From positions 1 to 64,000 of the forward strand of contig CAKZOB010000029.1 in assembly GCA_937135955.1 (NCBI GenBank): DNA of 64,000 bases, given 5' to 3'. The DNA comes from an uncultured Anaerolineales bacterium. GTDB lineage: Bacteria > Chloroflexota > Anaerolineae > Aggregatilineales > Aggregatilineaceae. The translations under genes and the position numbers were made by a program. Of this stretch, positions 52,654 to 61,051 are shown one piece after another; position 1 is the first letter of the stretch, and every line of letters starts with the position of its first letter. The notes below the pieces were generated by a model. The model did not search any database, was not told the DNA's origin, and was given only the letters and a program-made list of their open reading frames with translations.

Positions 52654-52785
52654 TGGGCAACGGGAGGTCAGGAAGCCAAGGCAGTCTGATCAGGTAAGAC
52701 CTGTCGCTATCCCGTGACAGAGCGTAAAAGTATATCGTTTCTGTCCATACAGTGTTCTTTTCCTTCATTTGATCGGAGCAAACTC
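52654..52785 (+). promoter_or_regulatory. Long 5' leader with a predicted fold, unassigned
   Basis: The leader can pair ACGGG (52660-52664) with CCCGT (52711-52715) and next to it AGGTC (52665-52669) with GACCT (52698-52702). This leaves an 8-nt bulge (52703-52710) and a 28-nt inner loop. The rest is A/T-rich. I could not match it to a known riboswitch class. GATCGGAG lies just before ATG 52786. Confidence 0.4.
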
Positions 52786-53118
52786 ATGAACATCAGCGAA
52801 CGCAAACACGACGGGGTGATCGTCTTTGTGCTGGATGGGCGCATAGATAGCGAAGGCGCACAATCCCTGGAGGAGACGTTGCAGCGCTGCTTCGAAGCGG
52901 GCGATTATCGCCTGATCCTCGACCTGGCTGGGGTGCCCTATATCAATAGCGTTGCGCTGCGCACGTTGGCCGAAGCCACTCTCACCTGCCGCGCGCAAGG
53001 AGGGGATGTCAAACTGGTCGCGTTGCAACCCAAAGTCCGGCGCGTGCTGCAGATCGTGGGCTTCGACCGTTACTCGGCCATCTACGACACCCAGGAAGCG
53101 GCGCTGGCCGCCTTCTGA
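52786..53118 (+). CDS. STAS-domain anti-sigma factor antagonist
   Basis: A 110-residue single STAS domain like SpoIIAA/RsbV. The core has GVIVFVLDGRIDSEGAQSLEE and LDLAGVPYINSVALRTLAEA; the serine in INSVALR occupies the usual phosphorylation site. Such proteins, when not phosphorylated, bind a switch kinase and release a sigma factor. No RsbW-type kinase is next to it, so the partner is unknown. A PP2C phosphatase lies at 17486-18679. Confidence 0.9.
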   Translation: MNISERKHDGVIVFVLDGRIDSEGAQSLEETLQRCFEAGDYRLILDLAGVPYINSVALRTLAEATLTCRAQGGDVKLVALQPKVRRVLQIVGFDRYSAIYDTQEAALAAF

Positions 53119-53224
53119 CACCCTGGCATGGTTCCCATCGTTCCCGCAGCAAACCGTGCTACAATGCAGAAAGAGGCCCATATCGCAACCCAGATACCAG
53201 GCGGACAATCAGCAGGCCAGGGGA

Positions 53225-53250
53225 TTAAAGAACCTTTAACAAGGTTTAAA
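53225..53250 (+). promoter_or_regulatory. Direct-repeat operator candidate (Pho-box-like)
   Basis: Three TTAA-cored repeats stand at one-turn spacing: TTAAAG at 53225, TTTAAC at 53235 and TTTAAA at 53245. The TTAA cores are 11 and 10 bp apart. They lie about 80 bp before the PhoB-like gene. The arrangement resembles sites bound by OmpR/PhoB-type regulators. Confidence 0.4.
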
Positions 53251-53327
53251 GCAATTGCGGCGAAATGCTGCTGGAACACGTTAAGATTCCGGGGCGGAAT
53301 GCGCTGTATCTGGGGAGAATGGTCACC

Positions 53328-54005
53328 ATGAAGAAAATCCTGTTGGTTGAGGATGACGATACGCTGCGCAAGACGTTGGCGTATAACCTCACTCAGGAAG
53401 GGTACAAAGTTCTGCAAACAGGTGACGGCGCTGAGGCGTTGACGCTGGCCCGCGAACATTCGCCCGATCTGATTGTGCTGGATGTCATGCTGCCCTCGCT
53501 GGATGGGCTGTCTGTCTGCCGCATCATCCGTAACGAGTCCGAAGTGCCCATCATCATGCTCACGGCGCGCGGCAGCGAAGTTGATCGCATCGTGGGGCTA
53601 GAGATCGGCGCGGACGACTACATCGTCAAGCCGTTCAGTCTGGGCGAGTTTCTGGCCCGTGTGCGGGCGATACTGCGCCGCTCCCCGTCGTCGCGCGGCG
53701 TGGTAGATAAGCTCGAAAGCGGCGACCTGGTGCTGGACTTGATCGCCCGCCGTGCTACGCGCGACAACAAGGAACTGCGCCTGACGCACAAGGAGTTCGA
53801 CCTGCTGGCGACGCTCATGCGCAATCAGGGGGCGGTGCTCTCGCGCGACCTGCTGCTCGACCGTGTGTGGGGCTACGACTACGGCGGGCAGACCAAGACA
53901 GTGGATGTACACGTGCGCTGGCTGCGCGAGAAGATCGAGGACGATCCTTCCCACCCGCGCCGCATCGTCACCGTGCGCGGGGTCGGTTACCGGTTCGAAG
54001 GGTGA
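53328..54005 (+). CDS. OmpR/PhoB-family response regulator
   Basis: A 225-residue two-domain regulator. The receiver (1-120) has the acidic triplet in VEDDDTL, phospho-acceptor aspartate in LIVLDVMLP and KPF. The winged-helix DNA-binding domain (about 130-225) ends with TVRGVGYRFEG. ATG 53328 lies 10 nt after GGGGAGA; ATG 53319 is too close to it. The histidine kinase gene follows after 3 bp. Phosphate control is likely by family resemblance only. Confidence 0.92.
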   Translation: MKKILLVEDDDTLRKTLAYNLTQEGYKVLQTGDGAEALTLAREHSPDLIVLDVMLPSLDGLSVCRIIRNESEVPIIMLTARGSEVDRIVGLEIGADDYIVKPFSLGEFLARVRAILRRSPSSRGVVDKLESGDLVLDLIARRATRDNKELRLTHKEFDLLATLMRNQGAVLSRDLLLDRVWGYDYGGQTKTVDVHVRWLREKIEDDPSHPRRIVTVRGVGYRFEG

Positions 54006-54008
54006 GCG

Positions 54009-55187
54009 ATGTTGCCCTGGCTGATCGCTTTGCTGGTAGTAGTAGTGGCAGGCGTCCTGTGGGTTTCTCTGCGGCGCACGCGGCGTGAACTGCAAATCTG
54101 TAGCGATCGGCTGACGCACCTGGAACAGTCGCACGCCCACCATTCAGATCGCGGTCGCGCCCTGCAAAACGCGCTGATGAAGAGCGTGGAAGACAGCCTG
54201 CTCATTCTGGACAGCGATCTGACCATCGTTGAGGCCAATCCTTCAGCGCAACGGCTGCTGGGCGCAGAACTGAGCGGCAAGACTCTGCTGGAAGCCACGC
54301 GCCAGCCGGACTTGGAGGCTCTGGTCTTCGACGCCCGGCGGGTGGGCAACGAAATCGTCGAGCGCCGTATTGAGTTCGAAGAGCACCGCATTTTGCACGC
54401 TCGCGCCCTGGCGCTCCCCCCGACAGCCGGAGAAATGGCGATCGTCACACTGCGCGATGTGACTCAGTTGCAGCGCCTGGAACGCGCCCGCCGCGAGATG
54501 GTCTCCAACATCACGCACGAACTGAGCACACCCATCACCTCGATTGGGCTGCTGGCCGACACGCTGCTAACCTTCGCCGAGCGCGAAAAACCCAAGCGCA
54601 TCCGCAAGATGGCCAAGGACATCCGGCGCGAGACCGACACGCTGATGCAACTGGTCCAGGAGATGCGCGATCTGTCGCTGATTGAATCCGGACAGATGCC
54701 CATCCGCCTGACTCCCACCCCGGTGCGCCCTATCATCACCCGCACGCTGGAACAACTGGAGTCGCTGGCCGAAAACAAAGAACAGACCATCGAGGTACAT
54801 GCCCCCGACGATCTGAGTGTGTTGGCCGACGAATTGCAGATTCAGCGCGCGCTGAAGAACATCGTGCACAACGCCATCAAGTTCACTCAGCAGGGCGGGC
54901 ACATCCGCATCAATGCCGAGCGCAACGGCGCGGAGGCGGTGATCGCTGTCGCCGATAACGGGCCGGGCATCCCTGCCGAAGACCTGCCGCGCGTGTTCGA
55001 GCGCTTCTTTCAGGTAGACCCGGCGCGGCGCGATGGCACGGGCCTGGGCCTGGCCATTGTGCGGCACATCGTGCGGGCGCATGGCGGGCGTACCTGGGCC
55101 GAGAGCGCGCAGGGCCAGGGCGCGACCTTCTACATCGCGCTCCCCCTGGCCGATATCGCCCTCAACGACACCGAAGTCCCCGACTGA
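54009..55187 (+). CDS. PhoR-like sensor histidine kinase
   Basis: A 392-residue kinase. One N-terminal membrane segment (2-22, LPWLIALLVVVVAGVLWV) is followed by a coiled coil, a PAS domain (about 60-150), HisKA with the histidine in MVSNITHELSTPITS, and HATPase_c with NIVHNAIKFTQQGG, DNGPGIPAED and GTGLGLAIV. There is no large external sensor, as in PhoR. It lies 3 bp after the response regulator gene, forming the usual pair. Confidence 0.92.
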   Translation: MLPWLIALLVVVVAGVLWVSLRRTRRELQICSDRLTHLEQSHAHHSDRGRALQNALMKSVEDSLLILDSDLTIVEANPSAQRLLGAELSGKTLLEATRQPDLEALVFDARRVGNEIVERRIEFEEHRILHARALALPPTAGEMAIVTLRDVTQLQRLERARREMVSNITHELSTPITSIGLLADTLLTFAEREKPKRIRKMAKDIRRETDTLMQLVQEMRDLSLIESGQMPIRLTPTPVRPIITRTLEQLESLAENKEQTIEVHAPDDLSVLADELQIQRALKNIVHNAIKFTQQGGHIRINAERNGAEAVIAVADNGPGIPAEDLPRVFERFFQVDPARRDGTGLGLAIVRHIVRAHGGRTWAESAQGQGATFYIALPLADIALNDTEVPD

Positions 55188-55199
55188 TCGGCCCGATTC

Positions 55200-57677
55200 T
55201 CACAGCCAGGGCAAGGTTTCGCGCGGCATGGCCGCCCGCGTCGTCGTGGGCACTTCTGCCACCAGCGCCGACCGTCCCAACGCCCCTTCCCAGCCCACCA
55301 GACCGTACCCTTTAGCATAGTAGTAACGCTCGAACGGCGTCGCTTTGGGTTTTCCGCCGTCGTCCTCATAGGCAGCCAGCACAGCCACGTCGGACACGGT
55401 GAAGCCGCTCGACAGAGTGAGCGAGCGGTGCACTGCCTCCAGAACAACCCAGGTGACGTGCACGAACTTCTTGCCGGGGACTTCGGCCCCGTCGCTCTTG
55501 CGGCGCAAGATCACCAACGGCGTGCGCTGGAACGGCACCCCAACCGTCATGCGGCGTGGCACCCAGGGACTGCCGTAGCGCCCGTTTTCGGTCAGGGTGT
55601 ACACTTCGCCCCCGCCCGCCGACGTATCCGTCCCGCGGTAGATGAAGTGCTCGTCCGCCCACAGCTCTTCCCATTCTCCGTGCTTGACGTGATAGAAGCG
55701 GTCGCCTTCGACCTGCGTCTGTACGCGCTGCCGCCCGCCCCCGTCCCAGTCGAAAGCCAGTTCATAGGTGCGCCCATCCCCGCGCAGGAATTCGAGCATA
55801 TCGTAGGTCTGTTGTGGGTCTGTTACCTCGATCAGCGCGAACTGATCGTAATCGAAGAAACGTCCCTGCGGATCGCGCCCTTTCCAGGTGCTTTTGTGCA
55901 GGCCGGGCGTGCGCGGTGCGGTCAGTAGCAGCGACACCTCTACTATCTCGCCGGGCTGCGCCGGTGGCAGAGGCACGGCGTCTGGCCCGTCCATCTTGTT
56001 GTCGCCGAAGAAAGCCAGCGTATAGCCCGTATCCCATGGAGTCGTGCCTGTGTTGCGCACCCGCCACGTCTTGACGAACGCCTCACCCGGCTGCACGGTC
56101 GTGCCGTCCGGAATGGTGACATCGGCCACATAGCTGAGTTCGTTGAACTGAGCCGATGGTTCAGCCGGACTGGGAACCTGGATCAGCGCGTACAGATCGA
56201 ATTCGAAGAACTCTCCGCGCGGGTTACGCGGCTTCCACGTGCTGCGGTGCAGGCCTGGCGTCTGCGGCGCGGTGAGCGTCACCGAGACCTCGACCACGTC
56301 ACCGGGCTGTGCGGGAGGCAGGGGCACGCTGGATGGGCCGCCCATCTGGTCATCGCCAAAGAAAGCCAGCTCATAGCTCGCTCCCCAGGCTGTCTCGCCC
56401 GAATTGCGCACCCGCCATGTTTTGACGAACGTCCGTCCGGCCTCCATCACGCTTTCGTCGGGCACGGTCACGTCGGCCACGAAGCGCAACTCGTCCAGGC
56501 GGGCCGTAGGGGAGATGACACGCGGCACCTGGATTTCAGCATACTGTTCGTAGTCGAAAACCTTGCCCGCCGCATTGGCCAACTTCCACGTGCTGCGATG
56601 ACGCCCTGGCTGGGCGGGCGCGCGCAGCGTCACCGATAGTTCCACCACTTCGCCGGGCTTCACCGCTCGCGGTAGGGGCACGCTGTCCGGCGCGCCCATC
56701 TGGTCACCGGAGACAAAACGCAGGCTGTATCCGGTCGTCCAGGTTGTGTTGCCGGTGTTGCGCACGCGCCAGGTCTTGACGAACGTCTCGCCCGGTTGCA
56801 CCACCAGCCCGTCGGGGATGGTCACGTCGGCCACGAAGGACGCCTCGTCGCGCGCGACGACCGGCTTGACCACGATGTTGGTGAACAGCGGATTGGGAAA
56901 AAGACGCCCGTCCGGCCCCCGCAACTGCCAGACGCTGCGATGAGTGCCCGGCTGCGCTGGCGCAGTGAGACGCACGCTCAGGTCTACTACCTGTCCCGGC
57001 TGCACCGGCACAATGGGCAGCGCGACTTCGTCTGGCCCCTCCATGCGCTCGTCTCCCGCAAAGACCAGTTTGGTGCGCGCGTCCCAGGCAGTTGTGCCGG
57101 TGTTGCGCACGCGCCAGGTTTTGATCAGGCGCTGTCCTGGCTCAACCTTCATCCCATCGGGCACGGTCACGTCCACCACAAAAGAGGCTTCGCTGAATTC
57201 CGGCACCGGCCCCAATCGGAAGAACGGCTCCGGGTCAACGACATCGTCCACTGTGTACCCCTGCAGACCATGCCCAATGTGCTGCAAAGTCAGGTGCAGG
57301 TGAATGCCCGACGAGAAGCCGGTCGTGCCCGCCACGCCGAGCTTCTGACCGGCCCGCACGAACTGCCCCTGCCGCACGCTGATAGTGGACATGTGCCCAT
57401 ACCAGGTCACGTACGTCTGATCGCCCCAGGCGTGCACGATGCGCACGTAGTGCCCATAGCCCTGGCCAGTAAACGCCACCCGATCGACGATCCCGCGCTG
57501 AGCCGCCAGCACTGCCACCGGGTGCCCTTGCGCGTCAATGGCCATCAGGTCAATGCCTTCGTGCAATTGCTTCTTGTCCGGCGCAAAGGCATATTGACGC
57601 GGCGCGTTGAAGCGATCGGTGATCACCAGGCTGCGGGCAACAGGGTTGACGAGGAAGAAGGGCGGTAGGGAGGACAT
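55200..57677 (-). CDS. M23 peptidase domain with four NBR1-like Ig repeats
   Basis: An 825-residue protein. Residues 20-165 form an M23-type (LytM) metallopeptidase: H39 and D43 in HEGID, and a second zinc site in IHLHL. Four tandem NBR1-type Ig domains of about 110 residues follow (about 172-625), each opening with a conserved FVADVTIPDG and KTWRVRNTG pattern. The C-terminal 200 residues (WDGGGRQRVQ and on) form an unknown beta-rich domain. M23 enzymes cut peptidoglycan cross-links. Curiously I see no signal peptide from ATG 57677, which has AAGGAGC before it. Confidence 0.88.
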   Translation of the reverse strand: MSSLPPFFLVNPVARSLVITDRFNAPRQYAFAPDKKQLHEGIDLMAIDAQGHPVAVLAAQRGIVDRVAFTGQGYGHYVRIVHAWGDQTYVTWYGHMSTISVRQGQFVRAGQKLGVAGTTGFSSGIHLHLTLQHIGHGLQGYTVDDVVDPEPFFRLGPVPEFSEASFVVDVTVPDGMKVEPGQRLIKTWRVRNTGTTAWDARTKLVFAGDERMEGPDEVALPIVPVQPGQVVDLSVRLTAPAQPGTHRSVWQLRGPDGRLFPNPLFTNIVVKPVVARDEASFVADVTIPDGLVVQPGETFVKTWRVRNTGNTTWTTGYSLRFVSGDQMGAPDSVPLPRAVKPGEVVELSVTLRAPAQPGRHRSTWKLANAAGKVFDYEQYAEIQVPRVISPTARLDELRFVADVTVPDESVMEAGRTFVKTWRVRNSGETAWGASYELAFFGDDQMGGPSSVPLPPAQPGDVVEVSVTLTAPQTPGLHRSTWKPRNPRGEFFEFDLYALIQVPSPAEPSAQFNELSYVADVTIPDGTTVQPGEAFVKTWRVRNTGTTPWDTGYTLAFFGDNKMDGPDAVPLPPAQPGEIVEVSLLLTAPRTPGLHKSTWKGRDPQGRFFDYDQFALIEVTDPQQTYDMLEFLRGDGRTYELAFDWDGGGRQRVQTQVEGDRFYHVKHGEWEELWADEHFIYRGTDTSAGGGEVYTLTENGRYGSPWVPRRMTVGVPFQRTPLVILRRKSDGAEVPGKKFVHVTWVVLEAVHRSLTLSSGFTVSDVAVLAAYEDDGGKPKATPFERYYYAKGYGLVGWEGALGRSALVAEVPTTTRAAMPRETLPWL

Positions 57678-57789
57678 GGCACGGCTCCTTGAAAACATGC
57701 CCCAGAGTCAGGGGATTCCCGACTCTCTTATGCTAAATACTAGTTGTAGTCTTTTGGGAAGACAAGAGGACACCTGGCTTATCGCCCAG

Positions 57790-57819
57790 GCAAAGACGGG
57801 AGAGGAACACCCTCTCCCG
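57790..57819 (-). terminator. Terminator of icd
   Basis: On the minus strand CGGGAGAGG (57819-57811) pairs with CCTCTCCCG (57805-57797) around a 5-nt loop, followed by TCTTT. It lies 18 bp after the icd stop. Confidence 0.85.
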
Positions 57820-57836
57820 CCGGACTGCTGGGCAGC

Positions 57837-59087
<1,251 letters not shown>

Positions 59088-59180
59088 GCGCCATTTACTC
59101 CTTGTGCGATGTGTCACGTTCGCAAGGTACACACCGCGGGCACTTTGGCCCGCGGTCACGCCCAGAGAAACACGCGCTCC

Positions 59181-59711
59181 CTATTTCCACTTGACTGTGC
59201 AACCAACTGCGTCGGTCACCGCGCGCTCAGGATCGCGCCCGGCCAATACTGCCTCCAGGGCGTCGCGCAGATAGGAGAATTCGACGGCGTCCGGGTCGCT
59301 GTAGTTGTCGTCAATAGCGCCGCGATAACGCAGGGTGCCACTGGCATCCAGCAGGAAGACGTGCGGGGTATGCGTGGCCCCATACGCGCGCGCCACGTCC
59401 TGCGATTCGTCGCGCAGGTACAGGAAGTTGAATCCGCGTTCGGCAGCGCGTTTTTTCATGGACTCGAAATCGTCTTCGGGATACTTGACCGCGTCGTTGG
59501 GGTTGATCGCCACCAGCACCACGCCACGGTCGGCATAGTCGCGCTGAATGGCGATCATACGATCTTCCCAGGCACGCACATAGGGGCAATGGTTGCAGCT
59601 AAAGATCACCACCACCGCCTGGTGCCGCGCCAGCAGATCGGCGAGCGAGTGTTCCACACCATCCACACCGGGCAGAGTGAAATCTGGGGCTTTCTGTCCG
59701 ATCTCAAGCAT
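59181..59711 (-). CDS. Thioredoxin-family (AhpC/TSA-like) protein
   Basis: A 176-residue peroxiredoxin-type protein. The active-site region IFSCNHCPYVRAWEDRM has a CxxC pair, followed by SMKKRAAERGFNFLYLRDESQDVARAYGA and HTPHVFLLD. Proteins with CNHCPY are often called redoxin-domain or thiol-disulfide interchange proteins. No signal peptide is seen, so it acts in the cytoplasm. It is separated from the next thioredoxin-like gene by 27 bp. Confidence 0.87.
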   Translation of the reverse strand: MLEIGQKAPDFTLPGVDGVEHSLADLLARHQAVVVIFSCNHCPYVRAWEDRMIAIQRDYADRGVVLVAINPNDAVKYPEDDFESMKKRAAERGFNFLYLRDESQDVARAYGATHTPHVFLLDASGTLRYRGAIDDNYSDPDAVEFSYLRDALEAVLAGRDPERAVTDAVGCTVKWK

Positions 59712-59738
59712 CAGTCTCTACCTCCTGTTGCACATCAA

Positions 59739-60059
59739 TCAGCTTTCCTTCAGGGCAGCCTCCAGCGCACGGCGGATCATCGTCTCCGACGGCACTGGCG
59801 AAGGACGGCCATTTTCCAGATGATAGAGCCGGCAGGTCAGGCGTGATGGCAGCCCGGCTCCCGTTGGATCAATGTCGCGCCCTTCAACCAGGATGGTTGG
59901 CGAGCCGGGGAATTTCCAATGTTCGGCTTCTTCGTCCGTCCTGATCTCAATCCGCTCGATCTCCGCCTGGAGGCCCAGCTCAGTCAGAACACGCTGCAGG
60001 CGCTGCCACGCTTCGGGGTGTGAAGGGCATTCGGCCCAGTAGAGAAAGTGAATGCGCAA
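59739..60059 (-). CDS. Small thioredoxin-fold protein with single active-site Cys
   Basis: A 106-residue protein similar to small thioredoxin-like proteins that keep the segments FLYWAECPSHPEAW (one Cys) and GSPTILVEGRDIDP, with a second Cys in LTCRLY. Their function is not settled; some relatives carry Sec at the same site, but here the codon is Cys. It lies upstream of the peroxiredoxin-like gene on the same strand. Confidence 0.75.
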   Translation of the reverse strand: MRIHFLYWAECPSHPEAWQRLQRVLTELGLQAEIERIEIRTDEEAEHWKFPGSPTILVEGRDIDPTGAGLPSRLTCRLYHLENGRPSPVPSETMIRRALEAALKES

Positions 60060-60180
60060 TGCGTCAACCTCCCCTCGTTTTGATGCAACGTTGACAGCGG
60101 CGGATGCGCCTTGCCCTGGTAAATATTAGCTTGTTCGCGGCGCACCGCCCAGCCTGAAAGAAGCCAGTCTTTTGTCGTTT

Positions 60181-60216
60181 GGAATTTTGGAACAAAAAAA
60201 CATTCCGAATTATACT
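60181..60216 (+). promoter_or_regulatory. AT-rich promoter with inverted repeat before the CPBP gene
   Basis: TTGGAA (60187-60192) and TATACT (60211-60216) are spaced by 18 bp. GGAAT (60181-60185) and ATTCC (60202-60206) form an inverted repeat around the -35 region, a possible operator. The AT content contrasts with the surrounding sequence. Confidence 0.45.
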
Positions 60217-60262
60217 TTGGCAGATGTTTGGGCCGGAATAGAGTTTTGCCAGTTCTAATGCT

Positions 60263-61051
60263 GTGAATACAGCGCTGATTTTCTACCTGTTACTGCTTGG
60301 CGGTCTGGCCACTATGTTGCTCGACGGTTGGGGATGGGTGGCCTGGGGCGTTTATTTTTTCGCCATGCCCGCCGGTGCTCTGGCCGTGCGCCGGGCAACG
60401 TTGCGCTCGTGGCCTGCGTTATCCAGGCCAGTCACGTACCGAACCCTGGGGCGCGCTGTGCTCGCGGCAGTGGTGGCCGCCGCGCTGGTACTGGCGCTCT
60501 TCGCCGTGTTGAGCCTCGCTGGCTGGATCGAAGTAGAAGGGCACAGCGTGAGTCTGCGCGTTCTGCTCATGGGCGTATTGGGGCCGCAACTGCTGGTCGC
60601 GTCCTGGGAAGAACTGGCATTCCGCGGTGCGCTTCAGCCCATTGCTATCCATCGCCTGAGCCAGAAAGCGGGACTGACAGTGGCCTCAGCCTTGTTTGGG
60701 CTGTTTCACCTGCCCAACATCCTCTATCATGAGGTGCCCGCTGCCCTCGTCCCACAGACAGTTGCCGCGTTGATCTTGATGGGAGCGGTCTTTGGGCTGG
60801 CCGCGCTGCGCAACGGGGGATACCTGGCCGTGCCCATCGCCCTGCATTTTGGTTGGAATAGCGCCTGCTTTGGACTGGAAGAAGCCTTTTCGTATCAGTT
60901 CGTCGGACCGCAGTGGCTGATCGGCACGCCTGCCTGGTTTCCGGAATCAGGGCTGCTAGGTGCGGCGATCCTGGCCGGGCTCGCAGGGGTAGCCTGGTGG
61001 CTGACCAAGCCGCACATGCAGCCTGTTCAGGCGGAGGTGCACACCGCATGA
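60263..61051 (+). CDS. CPBP family intramembrane metalloprotease
   Basis: A 262-residue membrane protein with about seven to eight hydrophobic segments. The Abi/CAAX motifs are clear: EELAFR at 116-121 (EExxxR), FGLFHLPN and HFGWNSACF, which together hold the metal site. Family members cleave or process membrane peptides. The start is GTG 60263. The histidine kinase gene overlaps its end by ATGA, so the two products are coupled. Confidence 0.88.
   Translation: MNTALIFYLLLLGGLATMLLDGWGWVAWGVYFFAMPAGALAVRRATLRSWPALSRPVTYRTLGRAVLAAVVAAALVLALFAVLSLAGWIEVEGHSVSLRVLLMGVLGPQLLVASWEELAFRGALQPIAIHRLSQKAGLTVASALFGLFHLPNILYHEVPAALVPQTVAALILMGAVFGLAALRNGGYLAVPIALHFGWNSACFGLEEAFSYQFVGPQWLIGTPAWFPESGLLGAAILAGLAGVAWWLTKPHMQPVQAEVHTA

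Noticed and set aside
52654-52785. TPP riboswitch in the STAS leader
   Set aside because: CTGATCAGGTAA has a slight likeness to the TPP core, but the conserved CTGAGA block is missing.
59739-60059. Selenoprotein in the small thioredoxin-like gene
   Set aside because: The active-site codon is Cys (TGC), with no in-frame TGA, and no SECIS-like need.
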